Shown here: in pieces, positions 44,669-54,761 of the stretch
How the letters are laid out: each line of letters begins with the position of its first letter
Position numbering within the stretch: the stretch's first letter is position 1
From: an uncultured Bacteroides sp.
Lineage (GTDB): Bacteria > Bacteroidota > Bacteroidia > Bacteroidales > Bacteroidaceae
NCBI GenBank assembly: GCA_949285075.1
Contig: CASDXF010000017.1
Location: 1 to 56,171 of the forward strand
Direction of reading: 5' to 3'
Length of the DNA: 56,171 nt
Made by a program: the position numbers and the translations under genes
The notes under the pieces: generated by a model
Database searches by the model: none
The model's input: the letters and a program-made list of their open reading frames with translations, nothing else
Told to the model about the DNA's origin: nothing

Positions 44669-46195
44669 TTATATAGTACGATGAACCTCGTGGCCTTCCA
44701 CATAAATGGCGCTGAACGGACGGGAGGGACAAAGATTCTCGCACGCTCCGCAACCGATACAACGCTCCACATTGACCACGGGAATCTTGGGTGAATCCGG
44801 GTCGGAAGCATCCGAAGCGACCATCTGTATAGCACCGGTCGGACAATGACGAGCGCAATTACCGCATTCCACACCGTCAGTCAATGGAACGCAATTCTCC
44901 TTCACCCACACAGCGTGACCTATCTGCGTAGCTGACTTATCCTCACGGGTTATTGGGCGAATAGCTCCCGCCGGACATACATCCGAACACTTCGTACATT
45001 CCGGACGGCAATAGCCCCGCTCATAACTCATCTCGGGCTGCATCAGCTTCAGCAGGTTCGTCGAGGGACGAAGCACACCGTTAGGACAAACGGACACGCA
45101 CAGCTGACAAGCCGTACAGTGTTGGGCGAAATGCCTTGCGCTCCACGCTCCGGGAGGCACAAGCGAAGTTGCCCGCTTAGGTGCTTTCTTATCTTCAATG
45201 GCAGCCAACCCGCCGTCTACTTTCTTCTCCTGAGCCTTTACCGTCGCTGTTGTGGCTAGTATAGCCGTCGCCGTTAGAAACGAGCGTCGAGCGCCGTCGG
45301 GCTTAGCGGATTCTTCCGCTTTCGGCGATGCCGTCACCTTCTTCTGAGGATGACGGTAGTGAATCGCTCCGTGCTTGCACACGTCTATACAATCCATACA
45401 AGCCACGCAACGGCTGTAATCTATCGTATGCTTCTTATAATTAATGCACGCTGCCTTACATTTCCGCTCGCAAAGGCCGCAATTCTTGCACTTCTCTTCA
45501 TCAATTACCAGCTTCAGCCACGAATAACGGGAAAGGAATCCCAACACCGTCCCCACCGGGCAAATGGCGTTACAGTAAGTACGCCCATTCCTCCAAGCCA
45601 GAACAAACAAGAAGACAAAAGTAACCAGAGCGATAATAAACGTCGGCAAACTCTTTATCCATACTTCGGTCTCGTAGAAAGCGTAACTGTCCGCACGCTC
45701 GGCAAAGTAGGCCAACAGATTATTGCCCCAAGCGTAAAGCGGCAGAAACAGATTATTGGCTATACGCCCGTAGGAGCTATAAGGAGCCAATAAAGCGACC
45801 AACGAACCGACACCGGCCACCAACGCCACGATAAACAAGAGCAATACGCCGTAACGCACCCACTTCAACTCGGGAGAATACGAAAAACGGTATTTTTTTT
45901 TCCGCTTGCCGCTAATCCACGACACGACATCCTGCATCACGCCCAACGGACAGATAACGGAACAATATACTCGCCCCAACAAGAGCGTTAACACTACAAG
46001 AAAAACAATCACTCCCACATTCAATGCCAATACAGCGGGAAGGAACTGAATCTTAGCCATCCAACCTAACCAAGCGTGCACCGTTCCGGTAAAGTCAAGA
46101 AACAGCAACGTCACAGCAGCAAGACATAGAACAGCAAGCGTTAATCTGATTTTACGTAGCATAAAAAATACATTCAATTTAAGATTCTTAATCAT
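44669..46195 (-). CDS. NapH/CcoG-like membrane polyferredoxin
   Basis: A 508-residue membrane iron-sulfur protein. The N-terminal half has five or so helices and two cytoplasmic CxxxCP motifs (CSVICPLG, CNAICPVG) as in NapH. Then come ferredoxin modules with CKNCGLCERKC, CVACMDCIDVC, a Tat-like SFLTATAILA linker, CTACQLCVSVC, CTKCSDVC, CGNCARHC and CIGCGACENLC. It is effectively NapH fused to NapG. It likely moves quinol electrons across the membrane to the partner aldo/keto reductase encoded downstream. ATG at 46195 or at 46162 (MLRKIRLTLAV) could start it; the second is common in homologs. Confidence 0.92.
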   Translation of the reverse strand: MIKNLKLNVFFMLRKIRLTLAVLCLAAVTLLFLDFTGTVHAWLGWMAKIQFLPAVLALNVGVIVFLVVLTLLLGRVYCSVICPLGVMQDVVSWISGKRKKKYRFSYSPELKWVRYGVLLLFIVALVAGVGSLVALLAPYSSYGRIANNLFLPLYAWGNNLLAYFAERADSYAFYETEVWIKSLPTFIIALVTFVFLFVLAWRNGRTYCNAICPVGTVLGFLSRYSWLKLVIDEEKCKNCGLCERKCKAACINYKKHTIDYSRCVACMDCIDVCKHGAIHYRHPQKKVTASPKAEESAKPDGARRSFLTATAILATTATVKAQEKKVDGGLAAIEDKKAPKRATSLVPPGAWSARHFAQHCTACQLCVSVCPNGVLRPSTNLLKLMQPEMSYERGYCRPECTKCSDVCPAGAIRPITREDKSATQIGHAVWVKENCVPLTDGVECGNCARHCPTGAIQMVASDASDPDSPKIPVVNVERCIGCGACENLCPSRPFSAIYVEGHEVHRTI

Positions 46196-46213
46196 TCAAT
46201 TATTATCACGCTG

Positions 46214-46221
46214 CAAAAATA
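46214..46221 (-). promoter_or_regulatory. -7 box of the iron-sulfur operon
   Basis: TATTTTTG read leftward, 18 bp before the ATG at 46195. The -33 partner is not clear. Confidence 0.45.
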
Positions 46222-46341
46222 ATTGATAAAAATAAAAACCGGAACATATAAATTACAGATATTATTACCAAAATTACATATACACGACAAATATGCTATC
46301 TTTTGAGCTCCACTTTACAGAATAAAAATAAAATATAGAAA

Positions 46342-46379
46342 CCGTAAACATGGTTACATAATCCGTAAAACGGGTTATG
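46342..46379. promoter_or_regulatory. Candidate AraC operator: CCGTAAA direct repeat at 21 bp
   Basis: CCGTAAAC (46342-46349) and CCGTAAAAC (46363-46371) are direct repeats exactly 21 bp apart, the classic spacing of AraC-family half-site pairs. The second lies within an imperfect dyad (CATAATCCG, 5-base loop, CGGGTTATG, 46357-46379). They end about 20 bp before a -7-like TATCTTCG at 46400-46407 that faces the AraC gene. The pair lies between the divergent iron-sulfur operon and the AraC regulator. Confidence 0.5.
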
Positions 46380-46486
46380 GCCAGACATGGATTATCCTCT
46401 ATCTTCGCAAAAATTAAAAAAGCCCCTTAATCAATACAGATTATAAAAAAGAGGTATTGGTATTAAAGACAATTATCAATAATAGA

Positions 46487-47389
46487 ATGAAAGAAAACGA
46501 TACATTAGACATCAGAACAGTATATGAATGTAATCAATGTTTAGGCAGTAAAACACTTCATCCACAAGCAAGTATCATTAATCTTGAAAAAAATAGCTTA
46601 AAAGGAAATGCCGTTAAATTTGAGTTCTATGCCATCTTGCTAATCGAAGAGTGTCCGAATGGTTGTTGCTGTTGCGGACGGAAATACTACGATTATTCGA
46701 ACGCTACGATGGTATTTCTCAATCCCGGAGAGATATTCCGCATGAGTAAAAACAATACGCTACCCGACAAAGGTTGGCTTTTAGCGTTCCATCCTGATCT
46801 GTTGTTTCGTACTTCGTTAAAGAACCATATCAAGAATTATACATTCTTTGAATACCAAAAAGAAGAAGCTCTGCATTTGTCCAGACGCGAAACAGCCACA
46901 GTAACGTGCTGCCTTGAACATATTGAGGAGGAGCTCCACTACCCTATAGACACACACACTAGTACTATATTATCACGCCATATAGAATTACTGTTAGATT
47001 ATTGTTCTCGTTTTTACGAAAGACAGTTTATCATGCGAGAGAACAAAAACAAAGAGATTGTGAAAAAAGTGAAAAAGATGCTTGATGAATATATCCGTTC
47101 AACCAGACTTCAAATGGAAGGATATCCCAAGCCTGAATACTTCGCAGAAAAGTTAAAGCTATCAACTGCGTATTTTAACGATTTATTAAGATTTGAGACT
47201 GGCAAAACATTAGATGAACACTTCCAAATTAGGCGAATGGCAATGGCTAAACAAATGCTGTTATCACCGGAATACACGGCGACAATTGTATCCAATCGTT
47301 TAGGATTTAAAAGTGTGCAATATTTCAGTCTAATATTTAAAAGAATAACAGGAATAACTCCCAACGACTATCGCAACTCGCAGAACTAG
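46487..47389 (+). CDS. AraC-family regulator with a Cys4 run in the sensor domain
   Basis: A 300-residue regulator counted from the ATG at 46487 (a TTG at 46457 is not needed). The N-terminal cupin-like domain includes GRKYYDYSNATMVFLNPGEI. Directly before it is EECPNGCCCCG, with five cysteines in eight residues; most AraC proteins of this group have none here. The C-terminal HTH pair is complete (LKLSTAYFNDLLRFETGKTL and ATIVSNRLGFKSVQYFSLIF). It is divergent from the iron-sulfur redox operon. Metal or redox sensing through the cysteine cluster is an inference. Confidence 0.9.
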   Translation: MKENDTLDIRTVYECNQCLGSKTLHPQASIINLEKNSLKGNAVKFEFYAILLIEECPNGCCCCGRKYYDYSNATMVFLNPGEIFRMSKNNTLPDKGWLLAFHPDLLFRTSLKNHIKNYTFFEYQKEEALHLSRRETATVTCCLEHIEEELHYPIDTHTSTILSRHIELLLDYCSRFYERQFIMRENKNKEIVKKVKKMLDEYIRSTRLQMEGYPKPEYFAEKLKLSTAYFNDLLRFETGKTLDEHFQIRRMAMAKQMLLSPEYTATIVSNRLGFKSVQYFSLIFKRITGITPNDYRNSQN

Positions 47390-47519
47390 CTTTTTTATGG
47401 ACAAATTTCACTACGAATTATATGATATTCAAAAGTTTCGAGAAATTAATATTAGGAAAGAGGTTGGTTTAACTTTTGGAAATGTTAAATCGAGCCCTTT
47501 CCTAACACATTATCTCTTC

Positions 47520-48539
47520 CTACAGTGCGACTCTCGAATATGCCGGAAGGTCAATCGAGCAAAAATCCTTATCCAAATATTTAAAGTATCCCGTAATGGC
47601 AATCATGGCCGCATTATCCGTGGTATAGCTGAATTTAGGTATAAAGATGTTCCAACCATATTTCCGGGCATGTTCATGGAAAGCGTTTCGCAAACCGTTA
47701 TTAGCGGATACACCTCCGGCTACAGCTATCTCCTTTATACCATATTGCTTGGCGGCTTTCCTCAATTTATCCATCAATATATCCACTACTGTTGCTTCAA
47801 GCGATGCGGCCAAGTCCTCTTTATGACGCTCAATAAAATCCGGTTCCTCTTTCAGCCAGTTCCGCAAGGAATAAAGGAAAGAGGTTTTCAGCCCACTAAA
47901 GCTATAATCTAACCCGGGTATATGTGGTTTACTGAAAGCATACGCTTGCGGATTTCCCTGCCGGGCCAACTTGTCGATGATAGGGCCACCCGGATAGCCA
48001 AGCCCCATAACTTTAGAGCATTTGTCTATAGCCTCTCCTGCGGCGTCATCTATCGTCTGTCCGAGAATCTCCATATCATTGTACGCCTTAACCAATATGA
48101 TTTGAGAATTCCCTCCAGACACCAATAAGCAAAGAAAGGGGAACCTCGGCTGAACCGATTCTTCTCCCTCTACTTTAATAAAATGGGCCAACACGTGACC
48201 TGTTAAGTGATTAACGTCTATTAGTGGGATGTTTAGAGAACGAGCAAATCCTTTCGCAAAAGAAACGCCGACCAACAAAGAACCCATCAATCCGGGACCG
48301 CGCGTAAAAGCAACGGCGCTCAACTCCTCTTTCGAGACTTCCGCACGTTTCAATGCCTCATGAACTACCGGAACAATATTTTGCTGATGCGCCCGCGAAG
48401 CCAATTCAGGGACTACTCCTCCATAAGCTTCGTGAACAGCTTGACTCGCTACAACATTGGAAAGCAAATATCCGTCTTTAATAACAGCTGCGGAAGTATC
48501 ATCACAAGAAGATTCAATTCCTAATATTATTACGCTCAT
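47520..48539 (-). CDS. tsaD: tRNA threonylcarbamoyl transferase subunit TsaD
   Basis: A 339-residue Kae1/TsaD ATPase that, with TsaB and TsaE, places the threonylcarbamoyl group on A37 of tRNAs decoding ANN codons. The N-terminal GIESSCDDTSAAV and the metal ligands His111 and His115 (NHLTGHVLAHF) are intact, as are SGGNSQI and GGVSANNGLR in the second half. Length is normal. It is convergent with the AraC gene; 130 bp lie between their stops, and no clear terminator was seen. Confidence 0.97.
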   Translation of the reverse strand: MSVIILGIESSCDDTSAAVIKDGYLLSNVVASQAVHEAYGGVVPELASRAHQQNIVPVVHEALKRAEVSKEELSAVAFTRGPGLMGSLLVGVSFAKGFARSLNIPLIDVNHLTGHVLAHFIKVEGEESVQPRFPFLCLLVSGGNSQIILVKAYNDMEILGQTIDDAAGEAIDKCSKVMGLGYPGGPIIDKLARQGNPQAYAFSKPHIPGLDYSFSGLKTSFLYSLRNWLKEEPDFIERHKEDLAASLEATVVDILMDKLRKAAKQYGIKEIAVAGGVSANNGLRNAFHEHARKYGWNIFIPKFSYTTDNAAMIAITGYFKYLDKDFCSIDLPAYSRVAL

Positions 48540-48606
48540 AAATTACTTAAAACATTAAACGGTGCAAAAGTAATGATAAAACCATGATGCGTAACGAACT
48601 ATTTTA

Positions 48607-48614
48607 TATTTTTG
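48607..48614 (+). promoter_or_regulatory. -7 box of tamB
   Basis: TATTTTTG, predicting a transcript start near 48620 and therefore a start codon downstream of it. No clear -33 TTTG is visible. Confidence 0.45.
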
Positions 48615-48638
48615 TTCGCAAAATAAAGTTCATCATTT

Positions 48639-51600
48639 ATCAAGACACTAAAAAAGACTATACGGTGGATCGTCGGCATTATACTGGGGGTATATATCGG
48701 CGCTATTGTCTTGTTGAATATACCCAATATTCAACGGGCATTGGGTATATTAGTTGCCAAAGAATTAGCCACGACTTTAAATACACACATAGAAATAGGT
48801 AGAATCAATATTGGATTACTAAACCGTATCATCATCGATGACGTTCTGCTAAATGACCAAAGTGGTAAAGAGTTGTTGAAAGCGGCTCGATTATCCGCAA
48901 AATTCGATATTCTTCCTTTATTTGAAGGAAAGATTTCTATCAGCAATGTACAATTATTCGGATTTCAGGTGAACTTAAACAGAAAGACTCCTGATGCTTC
49001 TCCAAACTTCAAGTTCATCATAGACGCTTTTGCGTCAAAAGATACAATAAAAAAAGAAACTTCTCTAGATTTACGCGTCAATTCGCTTTTAATCCGACGA
49101 GGTAAGTTAGCTTACGATGTCCTTTCTGAAGCCGAGACTCCCGGAAAATTCAATACCAAGCACGTCCGGCTTCAAAATATCATCGGGAGTTTGTCGCTAA
49201 AAGCATTGAACAAAGATTCCCTTAATATAGGAATAAAACGGCTAAGCTTGGATGAAAAAGCGTCAGGTTTTTCTCTCAAAAAATTAGCGTTTAGGCTAAC
49301 CGCCAATCAAAAGCGAATGAATATCGAAAATTTTAATGTCGAACTACCACAAACGTCTTTGAACTTAGATACCATTCGCGCTACATATGACAGTTTAAAG
49401 GCTTTTGAAAATTTCACCGAACAGGTTCACTTCTCATTGCGCACATTGCCGTCGTCTATCACTTTGAAAGACCTGTCTCCTTTTATTCCAACATTTGTAA
49501 ACTTCAATGAACCAATAACGTTGGATATGGCTATAAGCGGGACAATTGACCGATTGAACTGTTCTCATTTAAGTCTCACGGCTGATAATCGCCAAGTTCA
49601 ACTCTTGGGAAACCTTACCATTCAAGGATTATCACGTCCGCAAAGCGCTCGTATGTTCTGCACGTTCTCTACTATAAAAGCCAATGCGCATGGCGTAAGC
49701 TTCTTGCAGCGAAACTTAACTCCTAAGGAAAGTAAAACGTCTCCCATGTTAGAGCGATTGGGAGACGTTAGTTTTCGTGGAAACGTATCGGGACACTTTT
49801 CCAATTTTATTGTGAACGGACAATTGGATACTTCTCTTGGAGGTATCAAGACCGACCTGACGCTAAGTTCGGACAGGGTTAATCATTCGTTAACTTATTC
49901 CGGAGCTGTTGAAACAAAAAGTTTTGAATTGGGTAGACTGCTAAATAACGGGAAAGTCGGAAATATAGTTTTTAATATGGAAGTGAATGGCGAAAAGGCT
50001 GTAAACGGATCTCCGGCCATTGATATGAAAGGTGTCATTTCCTCTATAGAATACAATAAATATAAATACGGAAATATACTCCTTGACGGGAAATACGAAT
50101 CAAAGGGATTTAATGGAAGCGTTACATTAAACGATCCGAACGGATCTGTCTATGCGAACGGGAGTGTAGACATGTCTTCTGAAGTGCCGACGTTTAATTT
50201 TATCGCTTCAGTAGATGGGGTTCGCCCTAACGCCCTGAACCTTACTCGACTTAAATCAGACATGGAAGTTTCTCTCAAGGTAAAAGCGAATTTTGCAGGT
50301 AACTCCATAGATGAAATAATAGGAGAAATCAACGTTGACAGTTTAAGATTTGTCAAGGCAGATAAAGATTACTTTCTGAAGAATATAAATATTCACACTG
50401 TACGACAGGACAAGAAAAATCACTTCAAACTATCTTCCGAGTTTCTTACCGCTGACTTAGAAGGCAATTTTCAATATCGTACACTGCCCAACAGTGTACT
50501 GAATATCGCACGAAAATATGTACCTTCACTGTTGCCGAACTCTAAAACAATAGAAGAAGCTCATAATGATTTCCTATTTGATATAAATATATATAATGTG
50601 GACATTCTGTCTTCCGTTTTCGAAATACCCTTGACCATATATACGCATTCTACCCTGAAAGGGTGTATCAACGACACGCTTCAACGCTTGCGCATAGAAG
50701 GATATTTTCCCCGTCTGCAATATAAAAATAATTATATAGAGTCTGGTATGGTGTTATGTGAAAGTTCTTCCGAATCTATTCGTACGAAAGCCAGATTCAC
50801 AAATCTGAAGAAAAAGGGTATCATAAATTTATCATTGGATACGCAAGCAAAAAACGATGAAATTAGTGCAACCCTTTATTGGGGGAATGGAGCGAAAGAA
50901 ACTTATAGTGGAAGATTCTCGTCCGTCGTTAATTTTATGCGTCATGAGAATGAGAAAACGCTAAAGACCGTAGTTGACATACAGCCTACAGATATTATCT
51001 TGAATGATACAATTTGGCAAATACATCCTTCTCAGGTTATTATAGATTCTGGAAAGATTGACATTGGAAATTTCTATTTTAGCCATAAGGACCGATATAT
51101 CCGAATAAATGGAAGGGTCTCTGAAAATCCGGACGATACCGTAAAAATTGATTTGAAAGACATCAACATTGGATATGTATTTGATATAGCTAATGTATCT
51201 GATGACGTTGATTTTGAAGGAGACGCTAGCGGAACGGCTTACGCTAGCGGCATACTGAAGACTCCTATCATGAAAACCCATTTATTGGTTCGGAATTTCT
51301 CACTCAATCAAGGACTTTTAGGGGAATTGGACATTTATGGAGCATGGGATAATGACAATCGGGGGATTCTTCTGAACGCTTCGATAAAAGACGAGGCTCC
51401 TCTGCCAACGAAGGTCAATGGTACGATTTATCCTTTGAAACCAGAAAGCGGTCTCGACTTGAACATCGAAGCGAATGAGCTGAACATAAAGTTTCTTGAA
51501 CATTACATGAGATCTATCGCGAAAGATGTAAGAGGTAAAGTTACGGGAAATGTGCGCTTATACGGAAAGTTCAAGGGCCTGAATCTAGAGGGAGTAGCTC

Positions 51601-53120
51601 TTACCGACGCCTCTATGCAGTTCGATGTTCTGAATACTCGCTTTGGCATCAAGGACAGTATACACCTGAGTCCTTCCGGGTTAACATTCAATAATGCTCA
51701 GATAACGGATGCGGAAGGACACTCCGGAACAATGAGCGGGTATCTGCGATACCAACACTTCAAGAACATAAACTATCGTTTTGAGGTGTGGGCGAATAAT
51801 ATGCTGCTAATGAATACAAAGGAACCTACAGAAATGCCTTTCTATGGAACAGTGTACGCTACAGGAAACGCCGTCTTATCCGGAGATGTCATAAGAGGAT
51901 TCAATGCGGATGTCGCGATGACGACTAACCGAAATACGTTATTTACTTACGTAAACGGAAATGTCATGTCTGCAGCTAGTAATCAGTTTATCAAATTTGT
52001 TGATAAAACGCCTCGACGTGCCATTCAAGATTCTGTCCTCGTACTTTCCTACTATGAACAAATGCAACAAGAGACTCAAGAACTGGAAAACAGACAAAAA
52101 ACAGACATACATTTAAACATACTTTTGGACGCAACTCCAGACGCAACCATGAAAATTATTATGGATCCGATAGCAGGAGACTACATTAGCGGAAAGGGAA
52201 CCGGAAACATAAGGGCGGAGTTCTATAATAAAGGCGATCTGAAGATGTTCGGGAACTATCAGATTAGTCAAGGGCTATATAAGTTCAGTCTACAAGAAGT
52301 AATCCGCAAAGACTTTATAATTAGAGAAGGCGGAACAATTAATTTCAATGGAGCTCCCCTAGAGGCCAACATGGATATCCAAGCGTACTATACAGTTAAT
52401 TCCGCCTCTTTAAATGACTTGATACCTGACGCGTCAAGCATAATCCAACAACCCAATGTCCGTGTAAACTGTATTATGAATCTAAGCGGAGCGTTGACGC
52501 ATCCAACTATTAATTTGGGAATCGAACTTCCTAACGAAAGAGATGAGATTCAGGCATTGGTAAGGAACTATATCAGTACGGACGAGCAAATGAACATGCA
52601 AATACTGTATCTGCTAAGTATCGGAAAGTTCTATACAGAAAACACACGAAACGGCAATCAAAACTCCAATGTCATGTCATCCGTTTTGTCTTCAACTCTT
52701 TCCGGACAATTAAACAACGCCTTGTCACAAGTATTCGAAACGAATAACTGGAATATCGGAACTAACCTCAGTACTGGAGATAAAGGTTGGACAGACATGG
52801 AAGTAGAAGGCATATTGTCAGGGCAGTTGCTAAACAATCGGCTTTTGGTCAACGGCAATTTCGGCTATCGGGATAATCCTATGGCCAACACTAATTTTGT
52901 TGGAGACTTTGAAGCGGAATGGCTGTTAACCCGTTCTGGGGATGTGCGGTTAAAAGCTTACAATGAAACAAATGACCGCTATTATACGAAAACCAACCTG
53001 ACAACACAAGGCATCGGAATCATGTATAAGAAAGACTTCGACAAATGGAATGAACTTTTCTTCTGGAATAATTGGAAAATAAAAAACGTACGACGACAGA
53101 AGAAGGCGGATAAGAAATAG
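48639..53120 (+). CDS. tamB: Translocation/assembly module protein TamB
   Basis: An AsmA/TamB-like giant envelope protein of 1493 residues if translation begins at 48639. The N-terminal signal anchor is encoded upstream of the first usual start: the frame reads KTLKKTIRWIVGIILGVYIG then AIVLLNIPNIQ, a typical TamB transmembrane anchor. No ATG, GTG or TTG precedes it in frame after the TAA at 48624. ATC at 48639 is the best candidate; TTG at 48711 would delete most of the anchor. The body is a long beta-taco repeat region, and the C-terminal DUF490-like domain is recognisable (GTINFNGAPLEANMDIQA; NPMANTNFVGDFEAEW). It likely moves lipid or outer-membrane proteins across the periplasm. Confidence 0.85.
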   Translation: MKTLKKTIRWIVGIILGVYIGAIVLLNIPNIQRALGILVAKELATTLNTHIEIGRINIGLLNRIIIDDVLLNDQSGKELLKAARLSAKFDILPLFEGKISISNVQLFGFQVNLNRKTPDASPNFKFIIDAFASKDTIKKETSLDLRVNSLLIRRGKLAYDVLSEAETPGKFNTKHVRLQNIIGSLSLKALNKDSLNIGIKRLSLDEKASGFSLKKLAFRLTANQKRMNIENFNVELPQTSLNLDTIRATYDSLKAFENFTEQVHFSLRTLPSSITLKDLSPFIPTFVNFNEPITLDMAISGTIDRLNCSHLSLTADNRQVQLLGNLTIQGLSRPQSARMFCTFSTIKANAHGVSFLQRNLTPKESKTSPMLERLGDVSFRGNVSGHFSNFIVNGQLDTSLGGIKTDLTLSSDRVNHSLTYSGAVETKSFELGRLLNNGKVGNIVFNMEVNGEKAVNGSPAIDMKGVISSIEYNKYKYGNILLDGKYESKGFNGSVTLNDPNGSVYANGSVDMSSEVPTFNFIASVDGVRPNALNLTRLKSDMEVSLKVKANFAGNSIDEIIGEINVDSLRFVKADKDYFLKNINIHTVRQDKKNHFKLSSEFLTADLEGNFQYRTLPNSVLNIARKYVPSLLPNSKTIEEAHNDFLFDINIYNVDILSSVFEIPLTIYTHSTLKGCINDTLQRLRIEGYFPRLQYKNNYIESGMVLCESSSESIRTKARFTNLKKKGIINLSLDTQAKNDEISATLYWGNGAKETYSGRFSSVVNFMRHENEKTLKTVVDIQPTDIILNDTIWQIHPSQVIIDSGKIDIGNFYFSHKDRYIRINGRVSENPDDTVKIDLKDINIGYVFDIANVSDDVDFEGDASGTAYASGILKTPIMKTHLLVRNFSLNQGLLGELDIYGAWDNDNRGILLNASIKDEAPLPTKVNGTIYPLKPESGLDLNIEANELNIKFLEHYMRSIAKDVRGKVTGNVRLYGKFKGLNLEGVALTDASMQFDVLNTRFGIKDSIHLSPSGLTFNNAQITDAEGHSGTMSGYLRYQHFKNINYRFEVWANNMLLMNTKEPTEMPFYGTVYATGNAVLSGDVIRGFNADVAMTTNRNTLFTYVNGNVMSAASNQFIKFVDKTPRRAIQDSVLVLSYYEQMQQETQELENRQKTDIHLNILLDATPDATMKIIMDPIAGDYISGKGTGNIRAEFYNKGDLKMFGNYQISQGLYKFSLQEVIRKDFIIREGGTINFNGAPLEANMDIQAYYTVNSASLNDLIPDASSIIQQPNVRVNCIMNLSGALTHPTINLGIELPNERDEIQALVRNYISTDEQMNMQILYLLSIGKFYTENTRNGNQNSNVMSSVLSSTLSGQLNNALSQVFETNNWNIGTNLSTGDKGWTDMEVEGILSGQLLNNRLLVNGNFGYRDNPMANTNFVGDFEAEWLLTRSGDVRLKAYNETNDRYYTKTNLTTQGIGIMYKKDFDKWNELFFWNNWKIKNVRRQKKADKK

Positions 53121-53152
53121 TCTGTCGAAAAGCGAAAAGATAGGCTTTTTTT

Positions 53153-53226
53153 CTTGTACATCAATCGCTAAAATCTTGTACAACAATCATCCGATTCATG
53201 TACAACAACCGGACAGTTCTTGCACA
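53153..53226. repeat. Array D: TTGTACA dyads every 22 bp
   Basis: TGTACA starts at 53155, 53177 and 53199, with TGCACA at 53221, all exactly 22 bp apart. Bases after the core follow TGTACAaCAAtC; the second half of each unit is different. It shares core, phase and partly the flank with array B at 33083-33178. It lies between tamB and the glyA promoter. Confidence 0.93.
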
Positions 53227-53348
53227 TGAGTAAATCCATTCCTTTATTATCGTTTCTTGTCTTTTTCGCATTGGAAAAGCCCTTCATTACTTCATATCAC
53301 CGTACATTCTGGTTCAGATAACGGAAATCAGTTTAAATCGCTTCTATC

Positions 53349-53382
53349 TTTGAAGGATAAAAAACTTTTTTAGTTAACTTTG
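53349..53382 (+). promoter_or_regulatory. Promoter of glyA
   Basis: TTTG (53349-53352), 22-bp spacer, TAACTTTG (53375-53382), leader of about 30 nt to the ATG at 53418. Confidence 0.7.
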
Positions 53383-53417
53383 CCCGCATAAATGTACTAA
53401 CAATTTAAATATTAGGA

Positions 53418-54698
53418 ATGAAAAGAGATAACATTATTTTCGATCTTATTGAGAAGGAGCACCGCCGTCAACTAAAAGGCATCGAGTTGATTGCTTCGGA
53501 GAATTTCGTCAGCGATCAGGTAATGCAAGCGATGGGATCTTGCTTAACCAACAAATATGCGGAAGGCTATCCGGGCAAGCGCTATTACGGAGGCTGCGAG
53601 GTGGTAGACCAAAGCGAGCAAATCGCGATTGACCGCTTGAAGCAAATCTTCGGTGCGGAATGGGCCAATGTGCAACCTCACTCAGGAGCGCAAGCTAATG
53701 CGGCCGTATTCTTAGCCGTACTGAATCCCGGCGATAAATTCATGGGGTTGAACCTTGCACACGGAGGACATCTTTCTCACGGTTCATTAGTCAATACTTC
53801 CGGAATTATCTATACGCCATGCGAGTATAATCTGAATAAAGAGACGGGACGTGTCGATTACGACCAAATGGAGGAAATCGCTTTGCGAGAAAAGCCCAAA
53901 ATGATTATTGGCGGAGGCTCCGCATATTCCCGTGAGTGGGACTACAAGCGTATGCGTGAAATCGCGGATAAGATTGGCGCGATATTTATGGTCGACATGG
54001 CGCATCCGGCGGGATTAATTGCGGCGGGATTGCTTGAGAACCCGGTAAAATACGCCCACATCGTTACATCCACTACACATAAGACATTGCGTGGACCAAG
54101 AGGCGGTGTCATCATGATGGGTAAAGACTTCCCCAACCCATGGGGCAAGAAGACTCCGAAGGGTGAGATAAAGATGATGTCTCAGTTGTTAGACTCGGCG
54201 GTATTCCCCGGCATTCAGGGAGGACCTCTGGAGCACGTCATCGCCGCTAAAGCCGTGGCCTTCGGCGAGATTCTGCAACCTGAATACAAGGAATACGCGA
54301 AGCAGGTTCAGAAAAACGCGAAAGTATTGGCGCAGGCGTTAATGGACCGTGGATTCACTATCGTTTCCGGAGGTACAGACAACCATTCCATGTTGGTAGA
54401 CTTACGTTCGAAATATCCAGACTTGACGGGAAAGGTAGCGGAGAAGGCGTTAGTTTCCGCAGATATCACCGTAAACAAGAACATGGTTCCGTTCGATAGC
54501 CGTTCCGCATTCCAGACTTCAGGTATCCGCTTAGGAACGCCGGCCATCACTACCCGCGGCGCAAAAGAGGATCTGATGATTGAAATCGCTGAAATGATTG
54601 AGACGGTTCTTTCAAACATTGACAACGAAGAGGTAATCGCACAAGTGCGTGCCCGTGTCAATGAAACGATGAAGAACTATCCGCTGTTCGCTTATTAA
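53418..54698 (+). CDS. glyA: Serine hydroxymethyltransferase
   Basis: A 426-residue PLP enzyme interconverting serine and glycine with tetrahydrofolate, the main source of one-carbon units. The PLP lysine is Lys222 in [14 protein letters not shown]. Other marks are IASENFVS (25-32), [14 protein letters not shown] and the aspartate of [10 protein letters not shown] that holds the cofactor pyridine. Length is typical. It has its own promoter and a strong terminator. Confidence 0.97.
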   Translation: MKRDNIIFDLIEKEHRRQLKGIELIASENFVSDQVMQAMGSCLTNKYAEGYPGKRYYGGCEVVDQSEQIAIDRLKQIFGAEWANVQPHSGAQANAAVFLAVLNPGDKFMGLNLAHGGHLSHGSLVNTSGIIYTPCEYNLNKETGRVDYDQMEEIALREKPKMIIGGGSAYSREWDYKRMREIADKIGAIFMVDMAHPAGLIAAGLLENPVKYAHIVTSTTHKTLRGPRGGVIMMGKDFPNPWGKKTPKGEIKMMSQLLDSAVFPGIQGGPLEHVIAAKAVAFGEILQPEYKEYAKQVQKNAKVLAQALMDRGFTIVSGGTDNHSMLVDLRSKYPDLTGKVAEKALVSADITVNKNMVPFDSRSAFQTSGIRLGTPAITTRGAKEDLMIEIAEMIETVLSNIDNEEVIAQVRARVNETMKNYPLFAY

Positions 54699-54717
54699 GC
54701 CTTAGCTTATATGTGAC

Positions 54718-54761
54718 AAACCCGTCATTGACGCAAGTCTCGTCAATGACGGGTTTCTTTT
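54718..54761 (+). terminator. Intrinsic terminator of glyA
   Basis: A perfect 16-bp stem (54718-54733 with 54741-54756; AAACCCGTCATTGACG on the left) with a 7-base loop is followed by CTTTTT. It lies 20 bp after the glyA stop. Confidence 0.93.
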
